From: Pseudomonas sp. JM0905a
GTDB lineage: Bacteria > Pseudomonadota > Gammaproteobacteria > Pseudomonadales > Pseudomonadaceae
Reading direction: 5' to 3'
Length of the DNA: 64,000 bases
Assembly (NCBI RefSeq): GCF_014700075.1
Contig: NZ_JACXBU010000001.1
Coordinates: 744,001-808,000, forward strand
Shown: positions 35,956 to 43,093 of the stretch, one piece after another
Layout of the letters: the number at the start of each line of letters is the position of its first letter
How positions within the stretch are numbered: the first letter of the stretch is position 1
The notes under the pieces: generated by a model
Database searches by the model: none
The model's input: the letters and a program-made list of their open reading frames with translations, nothing else
What the model was told of the DNA's origin: nothing
Program-made: the position numbers and the translations under genes

Positions 35956-37428
35956 ATGTCAGTACCTTTCTCCGTAAACCGGCCTTGCCGTCTGAATGAA
36001 GTCTCCGTCTGGGACCAGGAAGCCGATGTGATTGTCGTCGGCTTTGGGGCCGCGGGCGCCTCCGCCGCCATCGAGGCCGCCAGCGCGGGAGTCCGGGTCG
36101 TGCTGCTGGAGGCCACCTCCGGCAACGGCGGTACCAGCGCGCTTTCGGGGGGCGAGATCTACCTGGGCGGCAGCGGCGGCACCCCGGTCCAGCGGGAGGC
36201 CGGCTTCAACGACGACACCGAAGACCTGTATCGATACCTGATGATGGCCGGCGGCCCGGATGCCGACGAGGCCAAGGTGCGCCTCTACGCGGAGAACAGC
36301 CTGGACCATTACCACTGGCTGGTGGCCCAGGGCGTCCCCTACAAGAACACGTTCCTGCCGGAGAAGATGCTTGAACCGGTGACCGACGATTGCCTGATCT
36401 GGTCCGGCAGCGAGGAGGCCTGGCCGTTCGCCGAGGAGGCCACGCCGTGTCCGCGCGGCCACGCGCCGCAGTACAAGGGCTGGGGCGGTGGCCGCCTGCT
36501 GATGGACGTCCTTGCGGCCCGCGTCAGCGAACTGGGCGTCGAAGTGCACTATGACAGCCGCGTGATGGCACTGGTGGCCGATGACGATGGCAAGGTCCAC
36601 GGCGTGGTGGTGCGTAGCGATGGCCGCCTGCGTTTCGTCCGTGCGCGCAAGGGCGTGATCCTGTGCGCTGGCGGCTTCGTCATGAATCGCGAGATGGTAC
36701 GCAGCCATGCCCCGCAGTTGATGCATAACGAAAATCCGATCGGCACACCGGGTGACGACGGTAGCGGCATTCAGTTGGGCATTAGTGTCGGCGGCGCGGC
36801 CATCCACATGGACGAGGCCTTCGTCAGCTTGCCGTTCTATGCGCCGGAATCCCTGGTCAAGGGCATCTTCGTCAATGAGCGCGGACAACGCTTCATCAAC
36901 GAGGACAGCTACCACGGCCGCATCGGCTACCACATCCTCCGTCAAGGCGGAAACCGGGTGTTCCTGTTGGCGGACAACGCCACATTCGAGCGTCCCGCCG
37001 AGTTCACCCGTATCGATATCGCCGCCGTCGGCGAGAGCTGGGACGAGGTGGAGCAGGAGTTGGGGATGCCGGAGGGGACCCTGGCAGCGAGCGTGGCCTT
37101 CTTCAACCGTCATGCCGCCGAGGGCCGTGACCCGCTCTTCCATAAGGCGGCAAAGTGGCTCAAACCGCTGAACGAGCCGCCCTTCGTCGCCCTGGACTGC
37201 CGCTTCGATTACGCCTTCTTCCCTCACTTCACCTTTGGTGGCCTCGACACGCTGCCTACCGGCCAGGTGCTGACCGCGCAGCGTGAACTTGTCGCCGGCC
37301 TCTATGCAGCAGGGCGCACCAGTTGCGGCCTGCCACGCTGGGGCGGTGGCTACAGCTCGGGCATGTCGCTGGCGGACGCTACGTTCTTCGGCCGGCAGGC
37401 CGGTCGCCACGCGGCGACGCAGGGCTGA
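35956..37428 (+). CDS. kst4D: 3-ketosteroid delta4-(5alpha)-dehydrogenase
   Basis: The 490-residue FAD enzyme of the fumarate reductase/KstD fold has the dinucleotide motif ADVIVVGFGAAGASAAIEAA and GGTSALSGG near the flavin. Tyr319 (EDSYHGR), Tyr466 and Ser468 (GGYSSGM) fall at exactly the residue numbers I remember as catalytic in Rhodococcus jostii delta4-(5alpha)-KSTD. The delta1-dehydrogenase has a different constellation. The enzyme introduces the C4-C5 double bond into 5alpha-3-ketosteroids, bringing dihydro-steroids into the pathway. It stands alone with its own upstream region. Its stop codon overlaps the SDR remnant that follows. Confidence 0.85.
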   Translation: MSVPFSVNRPCRLNEVSVWDQEADVIVVGFGAAGASAAIEAASAGVRVVLLEATSGNGGTSALSGGEIYLGGSGGTPVQREAGFNDDTEDLYRYLMMAGGPDADEAKVRLYAENSLDHYHWLVAQGVPYKNTFLPEKMLEPVTDDCLIWSGSEEAWPFAEEATPCPRGHAPQYKGWGGGRLLMDVLAARVSELGVEVHYDSRVMALVADDDGKVHGVVVRSDGRLRFVRARKGVILCAGGFVMNREMVRSHAPQLMHNENPIGTPGDDGSGIQLGISVGGAAIHMDEAFVSLPFYAPESLVKGIFVNERGQRFINEDSYHGRIGYHILRQGGNRVFLLADNATFERPAEFTRIDIAAVGESWDEVEQELGMPEGTLAASVAFFNRHAAEGRDPLFHKAAKWLKPLNEPPFVALDCRFDYAFFPHFTFGGLDTLPTGQVLTAQRELVAGLYAAGRTSCGLPRWGGGYSSGMSLADATFFGRQAGRHAATQG

Positions 37429-37527
37429 GTTCGACAAGGGCGCGCGTACCAGTCCGGCGAAGTGGGCGCGGTGGTCGAACGCCTGCTTGCCGAAGCCGTC
37501 CTCACTCAGAAGGTCTACGGCACCTGA
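37427..37527 (+). pseudogene. decayed 3' end of a FOX2-like SDR gene
   Basis: These 101 bases align end to end with the last 102 bases of the SDR gene at 34871-34972, including the stop codon. A single missing base after GCGCG shifts the frame. Correcting it gives EFDKGAR, then YQSGEVGAVVERLLAEAV and LTQKVYGT, against EFDKGAR...VVQQLLAEAV...QKVYGS. The homology starts inside the kst4D stop codon. No other part of the gene remains. Confidence 0.8.
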
Positions 37528-37547
37528 TCCAGTTCGGGAGAGTTTCC

Positions 37548-37637
37548 TGTAGGGGCGAATTCATTCGCCAAGGGCAGCGCAGCTGCCCCCAAGACCGGCA
37601 CACGATAACCGCCGTAGGAGCGAGCTCTGCTCGCGAA
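37548..37637. repeat. REP elements of two kinds
   Basis: TGTAGGGGCGAATTCATTCGCC with a following GGCAGCGCAGCTGCCCCC lies at 37548-37590. CGTAGGAGCGAGCTCTGCTCGCG lies at 37612-37634. The same two kinds stand together again near 39.8 kb, in an intergenic gap of the same accessory segment. Confidence 0.8.
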
Positions 37638-37688
37638 CAACCCCACCCCAAATCCGCTCCCATGGATTTCGCATCTCCCGAAAAGAAA

Positions 37689-37712
37689 GAAGGCGCCACA
37701 GGTGGCGCCTTC
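37689..37712 (-). terminator. intrinsic terminator of the repeat-protein gene
   Basis: The hairpin GAAGGCGCCA/CAGG/TGGCGCCTTC is followed on the minus strand by TTTCTTTT, about 55 bases after the stop codon of the gene at 37767-38192. Confidence 0.85.
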
Positions 37713-37766
37713 TGCCTTTCGAGGTGCATACATCATGAATTGCCTGCCTCTGAACTGCTCCGGGGG

Positions 37767-38192
37767 TTAGCTGATGCGGTTGGCGCCAGTGCGGTCGGAA
37801 CCGCCTTCAGCCACTTGGAAAGCCTGGGTGCGGTCGGAACCACCTTCAGCTACACGCAGGGCTTGTGAGCGCTCGGAGCCATTCTCGGCAACATCGAAAG
37901 CCTTGGTACGGTCGGAACCACCTTCAGCGACACGCAGGGCCTCGGAGCGCTCGGAACCGTTCTCGGCAACATCGAAAGCCTTGGTACGGTCGGAACCACC
38001 TTCAGCGACACGCAGGGACTGGGAGCGTTCGGAGCCATTCTCTGCAACGCGGTGGATGCTGGTGCGGTCAGCGCCACCTTCGGCGACGCGGTGGATGGAA
38101 GTGCGATCGGAACCACCCTCAGCAACCGACAGTGCAAAAGCGGAGGCGGACAGGCTGGCGATGAACAGGCTGGCGAAGATTTGCTTTTTCAT
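37767..38192 (-). CDS. secreted protein made of nine 13-residue repeats
   Basis: The 141-residue protein has a signal peptide, MKKQIFASLFIASLSASAFA. It is followed by nine tandem 13-residue units that alternate between VAEGGSDRT+4 and VAENGSERS+4 and end in a short GANRIS tail. Nothing else is present, so the mature chain is a pure, hydrophilic, nearly charge-balanced repeat. I recall similar VAEGGSDR repeat proteins of unknown function in other pseudomonads. AAGGTG precedes the chosen ATG; the longer ORF start at 38240 is not credible. It is monocistronic, with its own terminator and an AT-rich upstream region. The reverse-strand ORF over it is a repeat artefact. Confidence 0.8.
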   Translation of the reverse strand: MKKQIFASLFIASLSASAFALSVAEGGSDRTSIHRVAEGGADRTSIHRVAENGSERSQSLRVAEGGSDRTKAFDVAENGSERSEALRVAEGGSDRTKAFDVAENGSERSQALRVAEGGSDRTQAFQVAEGGSDRTGANRIS

Positions 38193-38459
38193 TTTGGTCA
38201 CCTTGGTTGGAAGGGGTTGAAATTCGTCTACGGGGTCCATGTTACTGATGCGGTTTCGATGAAGAAGTGATGCTGCGTAATGGTTACCATCGACGCTATT
38301 GATGGTTCATTTATTTCAATTAAAAACAATTACTTATGGCTGCTTTAAGGGTGCAGTCGCGTTAAGTGGAACAGCTTTTTCTGCTAGCTGGAATAATCAG
38401 TTTTCTAGATGTATTCAGGCTGGGTTTGCTCGTTTTCTGAGCATCTGCTGAATCGAGGC
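38193..38459. other. AT-rich promoter region of the repeat-protein gene
   Basis: The stretch 38270-38410 is clearly richer in A and T than the rest of the window (for example ATTTATTTCAATTAAAAACAATT). It should hold the promoter of the minus-strand repeat-protein gene. No ORF or clear operator was recognised. Confidence 0.5.
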
Positions 38460-38494
38460 GCTCGCCGCCACCCGGTGTGCCGGTGGCAGCGAGC
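38460..38494 (-). terminator. hairpin downstream of the exported hydrolase gene
   Basis: GCTCGCCGCCACC pairs with GGTGGCAGCGAGC with about nine bases in the loop. It stands 17 bases after the hydrolase stop codon on the minus strand. The following T-run is weak, so it may stabilise rather than terminate. Confidence 0.5.
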
Positions 38495-38510
38495 TTGCCC
38501 TGTCTGCGTT

Positions 38511-39575
38511 TCAGAGGTTGTCGGCGTCGATGATGGCCTTGGTGAAGGCCTGCGGATCTTCCTGGGGCAGGTTGTGGCCGATGCCACCGGTGATCAGCCG
38601 GTACTCGTACTTGCCGGTGAAGCGCTTGGCATAGTCCTCGGCCTTCGGGTGCGGCGCACCGTTGGCGTCACCTTCCAGGGTGATGGTCGGCACGCTGATG
38701 GAAGGGGAGGTGGCCAGCTTCTGCTCCAAGGCCTCGTACCGGCTTTCCCCTTTCTCCAGGCCCAGGCGCCAGCGGTAGTTGTAAACGGTGATGGCGACGT
38801 GGTCGGGGTTGTCCAGGGCAGCGGCGCTGCGATCGAAAGTGGCGTCGTCGAACGCCCATTTCGGCGAGGCCAACTGCCAGATCAGCTTGGCGAAGTCATG
38901 GGTGTTCTGCTCGTAGCCGGTGCGGCCGCGCTCGGTGGCGAAGTAGAACTGGTACCACCACTGCAGTTCGGCCTTGGGCGGCAGCGGCTTCTGGCCCGCA
39001 ATCTGGTTGCCGATCAGATAGCCGCTGACTGATACCAGCGCCTTGACCCGTTCCGGCCAGAGTGCAGAGACGATGTCGGCCGAGCGCGCCCCCCAGTCGT
39101 AGCCGCCGAGCACGGCCTGTTTGATCTTGAGCGCATCCATGAAGTCGATGACGTCACTGGCCAGTGCGGCCGGCTGACCATTGCGAACGGACTGCTCGGA
39201 GAGGAAGCGCGTATCGCCATAGCCCCGTGCATAGGGCATCAGCACCCGATAGCCCTTGTCCGCCAGCAGAGGCGCTACCTTCTCATAGCTGTGGATATCG
39301 TAAGGCCAGCCGTGCAGGAGGATGACCACGGGACCATCGGCGGGGCCGACCTCGGCGTACGCCACGTCCAGCAGCCCGGTCTTTACATGTTTCAGCTGGC
39401 CGAACGGGGAGGCCTGCACACTCTGGCTGCTGGCGCTGGTCGCTGCGGGTGCCGCGCTCGTGGAGGCTTGCGCGTGGGCCAAGCCGAGCTGCATCAGGGT
39501 CAGAGCGAGAATCGACGAGCCGACCCAGCGGCGGCGTTTATTGCCGGTTGCCTTGTTCTGCATTGCCATCTTCAT
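38511..39575 (-). CDS. exported alpha/beta hydrolase, epoxide-hydrolase-like
   Basis: The 354-residue protein has a positively charged N-terminus and hydrophobic stretch (RRRWVGSSILALTLMQLGLAHAQA), so it is probably exported to the periplasm. The alpha/beta-hydrolase domain carries the oxyanion-hole motif HGWP, a nucleophile elbow GGYDWGAR with aspartate, and a C-terminal GIGHNLPQEDP histidine. An aspartate nucleophile is typical of epoxide hydrolases and haloalkane dehalogenases rather than esterases. The substrate is unknown; a link to steroids is not shown. It is monocistronic. Confidence 0.8.
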   Translation of the reverse strand: MKMAMQNKATGNKRRRWVGSSILALTLMQLGLAHAQASTSAAPAATSASSQSVQASPFGQLKHVKTGLLDVAYAEVGPADGPVVILLHGWPYDIHSYEKVAPLLADKGYRVLMPYARGYGDTRFLSEQSVRNGQPAALASDVIDFMDALKIKQAVLGGYDWGARSADIVSALWPERVKALVSVSGYLIGNQIAGQKPLPPKAELQWWYQFYFATERGRTGYEQNTHDFAKLIWQLASPKWAFDDATFDRSAAALDNPDHVAITVYNYRWRLGLEKGESRYEALEQKLATSPSISVPTITLEGDANGAPHPKAEDYAKRFTGKYEYRLITGGIGHNLPQEDPQAFTKAIIDADNL

Positions 39576-39992
39576 GAGGATGTCTCCGTTGCAAGCGTTT
39601 GGCTGGGGGCCGGTCGACCCCGTTCAAGTGACGCATGCAGTTGAACACCCCGAGGTATCTGGCCTGTGTCAGTTCACTGGTCGAATTCGTGCCCATGTAT
39701 CTCGATGCATTTCAGACACACTGTGATGCATAGCGATCCTGTCCTTCGCGGGGGCGGGCCATACGGCGTTGGCAGCTCAAATGAAATCCGGGAAAACTCC
39801 CCCCCTGTGGGGGCGAATTCATTCGATAAGGGCAGCGCACGATTACCGTCGTAGGAGCGAGCTCTGCTCGCGAACAACCCCACCCAAATCCGCCCACCTG
39901 TAGGGGCGATTTCAATCGCCAAGGGCAACCCCGTTGCCCCAACAAACAAAGGCCCCTCTCCACATCGGAGAGGGGCCCAAATACACCGCAAA
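39576..39992. other. intergenic region with repeats
   Basis: These 417 bases hold REP-type elements at about 39805-39930 (GGGGCGAATTCATTCG, CGTAGGAGCGAGCTCTGCTCGCG and GTAGGGGCGATTTCAATCGCC) and the terminator at 39948-39976. The left 120 bases upstream of the hydrolase gene contain its promoter. No gene was seen. Confidence 0.6.
39948..39976 (-). terminator. intrinsic terminator of the BRO-N module
   Basis: GGGCCCCTCTCCGATGTGGAGAGGGGCC on the minus strand forms a strong hairpin followed by TTTGTTTGTT. It lies 17 bases after the stop codon of the 83-residue gene. Confidence 0.85.
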
Positions 39993-40244
39993 TCACCTCA
40001 CGCCCAACGGCAACTCCTCCATCTTCACCAACAGCCAGAAGTCCTCCAGGTTGCTGCGAGACAAATGAATCAACGCATCCACCAGCGCGCTTTCCTTGAT
40101 GTTGTCCAGATACGGCCCGGGAATCCCCTCCCGTAGCGCCGCATTGTCCAGATCGACCTCGGCAATCATCTGCACCGCATGCAGCCGCGAATCCAGACGG
40201 TCCAGCAGCTCCCGCAGCCGACGCTCCTCAAGGTCAATGCTCAT
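39993..40244 (-). CDS. small protein encoded behind the BRO-N gene, unknown function
   Basis: The 83-residue, acidic and probably helical protein reads MSIDLEERRLRELLDRLDSR at the start. It has no signal peptide or membrane segment. I do not recognise a family. Its ATG overlaps the BRO-N stop codon (ATGA), so translation is coupled and the two products are likely to act together. It ends at the terminator 39948-39976. Confidence 0.7.
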   Translation of the reverse strand: MSIDLEERRLRELLDRLDSRLHAVQMIAEVDLDNAALREGIPGPYLDNIKESALVDALIHLSRSNLEDFWLLVKMEELPLGVR

Positions 40245-40708
40245 GCCGACACCTCCTTTCCCGAGGCCATAAAGGCCGGCAAATCTCGCCACGCCACCCA
40301 CACCTCGCCCTGCCAGCGCACCACGCCAATTCGTCTGCCCTCATAGCTCAGAACATCACGGCACGGCGCCGCATCCGGCACCCGGTGATAGTCATGCAGC
40401 GTCGGCACCAGCACCTCGCTGAGCCAACGGCCGACCTCGCCGTGCACAGGCCCACCAAACTGGAACAGCACCTTGTAGGCACCGATGTCGCTGATGGCGG
40501 TGACCTCTTTATGGAAGTCATGGGTGTAGCCGAGGCAGAGGGTTTGTTGCTCGTGAGGTTCCAGGGCCTGGAGCAGGGGGAGGGCGTCGGAGTGGCCGAT
40601 CAACCGGGCGAAGTCATGGGCGACGAACCAGGGCTGGTTGTCGATCATCACTGTGCGTAGGCGGTGGGAATGGCGGTAGAAAACGATGGGGGTGTATGCG
40701 TCGTGCAT
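40241..40708 (-). CDS. BRO-N domain protein (phage antirepressor-like)
   Basis: The 155-residue protein is essentially one BRO-N domain: YTPIVFYRHSHRLRTVMIDNQPWFVAHDFARLIGH, then ISDIGAYKVLFQFGGPVHGEVGRWLSEVLVPTLHDY. BRO-N proteins are DNA-binding antirepressors of phages and nucleoviruses, though the C-terminal effector domain usual in phage Ant proteins is missing. The start at 40708 is preceded by AGCAGGAG. That ribosome site is complementary to a loop of the upstream structured RNA (40767-40945), which implies antisense control. Confidence 0.82.
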   Translation of the reverse strand: MHDAYTPIVFYRHSHRLRTVMIDNQPWFVAHDFARLIGHSDALPLLQALEPHEQQTLCLGYTHDFHKEVTAISDIGAYKVLFQFGGPVHGEVGRWLSEVLVPTLHDYHRVPDAAPCRDVLSYEGRRIGVVRWQGEVWVAWRDLPAFMASGKEVSA

Positions 40709-40766
40709 GGTGGTACTCCTGCTAAGTGAAAGAGTTGCCACCTGCGTCGCCAAACGTGGGTGGCAA

Positions 40767-40945
40767 ATCGCGCGGGGTTGGCGAACCGGTTAGCAGGAAC
40801 CCGGCAGACCCGAAGGTCTCCCCGCGCGATCTGCCATAAAGCAATGCAGGCTTTCTGCATTCGTGCGGGGACCTGCAAGAACGTCCGCCGTTCTCGCAAG
40901 CACCTTGCTGGCGCTATCGCGCCTGCTAATGTCGGGTCGCCAAAC
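40767..40945 (-). ncRNA. C4-like antisense RNA leader of the BRO-N gene
   Basis: On the minus strand an 11-bp perfect stem (40820-40830 with 40767-40777) encloses two hairpins: AGACC-UUCG-GGUCU (40806-40819) and CCGG-GUUCCUGCUAA-CCGG (40786-40804). The loop of the second shows CCUGCUAA, complementary to UUAGCAGG in the BRO-N ribosome site (40718-40725). The adjacent GGUUCGCCAACC matches UUUGGCGAC at 40746-40754. A further UUUGGCGACCC...UUAGCAGG copy lies upstream at 40922-40944. This is the logic of the phage P1/P7 C4 RNA that represses Ant. The exact ends are unknown. Confidence 0.65.
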
Positions 40946-40979
40946 CCGGCCACGGGATTGACCGTGACGGCGGGGACAC

Positions 40980-41243
40980 TAGCTATGGTGCGCGTAGGGC
41001 CTCAAGGCTAACGGGCTGTAGGAAAGTTCTCTGTAGGGAGGGGGAAAGAGAGTCGGAAGTGTCTGTAGGAAGTGGCCGTGAAAGGGCAAATACAGAGTGG
41101 CTATGGAGGTAGCAGGTGGCTGCTTTTGGCCGGCTTCTACCGGTCGCGACGGGCAGATATCAGCCTGAAGGTCTAGGCTGCGCGACTAGACTTACTGATT
41201 GCAGTTCAGATTGGCATCCGTTTCGCGTGCTCAGCGAAGGCGT
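40980..41243. other. intergenic region, nothing recognised
   Basis: This lies between the structured leader of the BRO-N gene and the hchA promoter. It contains a few G-rich TGTAGGGAG-like words but no gene or clear repeat. The BRO-N promoter on the minus strand should be here. Confidence 0.4.
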
Positions 41244-41259
41244 TGAGGGAAATCCCTCA
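41244..41259. promoter_or_regulatory. dyad-symmetric operator candidate upstream of hchA
   Basis: TGAGGGA-AA-TCCCTCA has two perfect 7-base arms and lies 67 bases before the hchA ATG. The LuxR-type regulator encoded by the second gene of the operon is the obvious candidate to bind it. Confidence 0.55.
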
Positions 41260-41326
41260 TTGTCTGGCGGTGATGCGCCTCCCTAGCATTGCTCCCGGTA
41301 ATCGACTCGATCGACGGAGAAAATTC

Positions 41327-42205
41327 ATGACTACCGTACCGACTGACGACAAGCGCCCGACCCCTGACCCGGCCGAGGACAATGCCTTTTTCCCTTCGCC
41401 GTATTCGCTCGGCCAGTTCACGTCCCCCAGATCCGACCTCAGTGGTGCCGACTATCCGAGCCCCTATCGCGGCGGGCGTTGGAAGGTCCTGATGATCGGG
41501 GCCGATGAGCGCTATTTGCTGATGGACAACGGCACCCTGTTTTCGACGGGAAACCACCCCGTAGAGACATTGCTGCCCATGTACCACCTGGATAAAGCCG
41601 GTTTTGACTTCGACGTCGCGACGCTGTCCGGGAACCCGGTCAAATTCGAGTTCTGGGCCATGCCCTCCGAAGACGCCGAGGTGAAAGGGCAGTACGCCAA
41701 GTATCGCGATCAGTTCAAGACTCCGCTCAAGCTGGCTGATGTGATCGAGCAGAAGCTGGGCGAAGACTCCGACTATATCGGCGTGTTCATTCCTGGCGGG
41801 CACGGGGCCTTGATCGGTCTGCCCAAGAGCCAAGACGTGAAAAAGGTCCTTCAGTGGGCTGCGGCCAACGACAAGTTCGTGATCTCTCTTTGTCATGGCC
41901 CCGCGGCTCTGCTCGCAGCAGGCATCGGTGAAAGCCGGGACACCTGCATCTACAACGGCTACAAGATCTGCGCGTTTCCCGATGATCTGGACGCGAAGAC
42001 CCCTGACATCGGTTACATGCCCGGCCATCTGACCTGGAAATTCGGGGAAGAACTGAAGGCGCTGGGCCTTGAGATCATCAACAAGGACATCTCGGGTGCA
42101 ACCCACCAGGACCGGAAACTGCTCACCGGCGACAGCCCGCTCGCGGGCAACGCCCTGGGCAAGCTGGCGGCCGCCGCGTTGCTGAAAGAGGTCGCAGCGG
42201 GGTGA
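41327..42205 (+). CDS. hchA: protein/nucleotide deglycase, glyoxalase III (Hsp31)
   Basis: The 292-residue DJ-1/PfpI superfamily protein has the Hsp31 layout. The nucleophile elbow is [14 protein letters not shown] with the catalytic cysteine, the glutamate is in the segment [15 protein letters not shown], and the N-terminal lid segment reads [20 protein letters not shown]. It converts methylglyoxal to D-lactate without glutathione and acts as a holdase chaperone. The start encodes [15 protein letters not shown]. Its stop overlaps the GTG start of a LuxR-type regulator. Confidence 0.92.
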   Translation: MTTVPTDDKRPTPDPAEDNAFFPSPYSLGQFTSPRSDLSGADYPSPYRGGRWKVLMIGADERYLLMDNGTLFSTGNHPVETLLPMYHLDKAGFDFDVATLSGNPVKFEFWAMPSEDAEVKGQYAKYRDQFKTPLKLADVIEQKLGEDSDYIGVFIPGGHGALIGLPKSQDVKKVLQWAAANDKFVISLCHGPAALLAAGIGESRDTCIYNGYKICAFPDDLDAKTPDIGYMPGHLTWKFGEELKALGLEIINKDISGATHQDRKLLTGDSPLAGNALGKLAAAALLKEVAAG

Positions 42206-42921
42206 CTCAGGACGTGGCCGAGGCGGCATTTCGAGCCGTCCTTGCGATCGAGAGTGCTCAAGCGCTTTCGGTGATCCAAGAGTCGATCCGCGCCTTTACC
42301 ATGCCCTTTGGTTACGACCGCTTCGTCCTGTTTTCCGCTACATCGGCACGAGACGAAGTGGTCGAACGCATCTACTGGGTGGAGGGTAACTGGTTCGATG
42401 AGGAGGCTACGGTCGACGCACAGACCTATGTCCGGCGCTGTCCGGTAACGCGCCATATCCTTGAGGCCCGTGAGCCCTTTTACTGGAGCAAGGTGAAGGG
42501 CAACGGCGGCGAGCTTTACAGGGTGGTTCGCACCCCGGTGGGCCCCGGCGTTCATGGATTGCAAATACCCGTATTCGGTCCATTGGGGCTTGAAGGTGCC
42601 ATGAGCCTTGGCGGGGAGCGGGTGGATGCGACTCATCGGGTTCGCCTGGCGCTGAGCATCGTGGCCACGGCTGCATTTTTCTCCGCTCGCCGGTTGCTGG
42701 AGTCGCCAGTGGGCGAGGTATACAGAAAACTTTCCGAGCGTGAGCGCGAAGTCCTGGCGTGGACTGCTGCAGGAAAACGTCAGGCGGATATCGCCGCAAC
42801 GCTCGGTCTGTCGGAGCGTACGGTGGAAAACCATTTGCGTTCGGCGCGTCGCCGTCTTGGCGTTGCAACGACAGCCCAGGCCATCACCTTTGCCATGCGC
42901 AACGGCGATCTGGAGGGCTAG
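42202..42921 (+). CDS. LuxR-family regulator with altered autoinducer pocket
   Basis: The 239-residue protein has an N-terminal domain of the AHL-binding type and a LuxR helix-turn-helix ([43 protein letters not shown]). Trp64 and Trp95 (PFYW) are kept, but the aspartate that binds the homoserine-lactone amide in AHL receptors is replaced (RRCP, Cys80). No synthase gene is near, so it is a LuxR solo that probably senses something else. It starts with GTG in a GTGA overlap with hchA, which ties the regulator to the glyoxal-detoxifying enzyme. Confidence 0.82.
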   Translation: MTQDVAEAAFRAVLAIESAQALSVIQESIRAFTMPFGYDRFVLFSATSARDEVVERIYWVEGNWFDEEATVDAQTYVRRCPVTRHILEAREPFYWSKVKGNGGELYRVVRTPVGPGVHGLQIPVFGPLGLEGAMSLGGERVDATHRVRLALSIVATAAFFSARRLLESPVGEVYRKLSEREREVLAWTAAGKRQADIAATLGLSERTVENHLRSARRRLGVATTAQAITFAMRNGDLEG

Positions 42922-43093
42922 GAGGCAGCAGGATGAGCACGTGTGTGCTGATAACCGGAGCAGCCTGCCTTATAGCCATGTCCGCTTTTGGCCGTTAGCT
43001 GCCTGTCATGAAGGGCGGCAATCGGCCAAAAGCAGACCATGGACAAGCTGTTAGCGAGTTCATGATTTCCGTATAGCCCGTGTCGCTAAGGAA

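Noticed and set aside
37774-38220. 148-codon plus-strand ORF rich in RSEPPSAT repeats
   Set aside because: It is the antisense shadow of the 39-base repeats of the minus-strand gene, which has the signal peptide, ribosome site and terminator.
38511-39575. Exported alpha/beta hydrolase as a steroid ester hydrolase
   Set aside because: Its aspartate nucleophile fits epoxide hydrolase or dehalogenase chemistry, and no copy of the regulon motif was seen upstream.
40648-40953. 101-codon minus-strand ORF over the BRO-N leader
   Set aside because: It overlaps the structured RNA and the start of the BRO-N gene in another frame; no ribosome site or family was seen. An icd-like leader peptide remains possible but is unproven.
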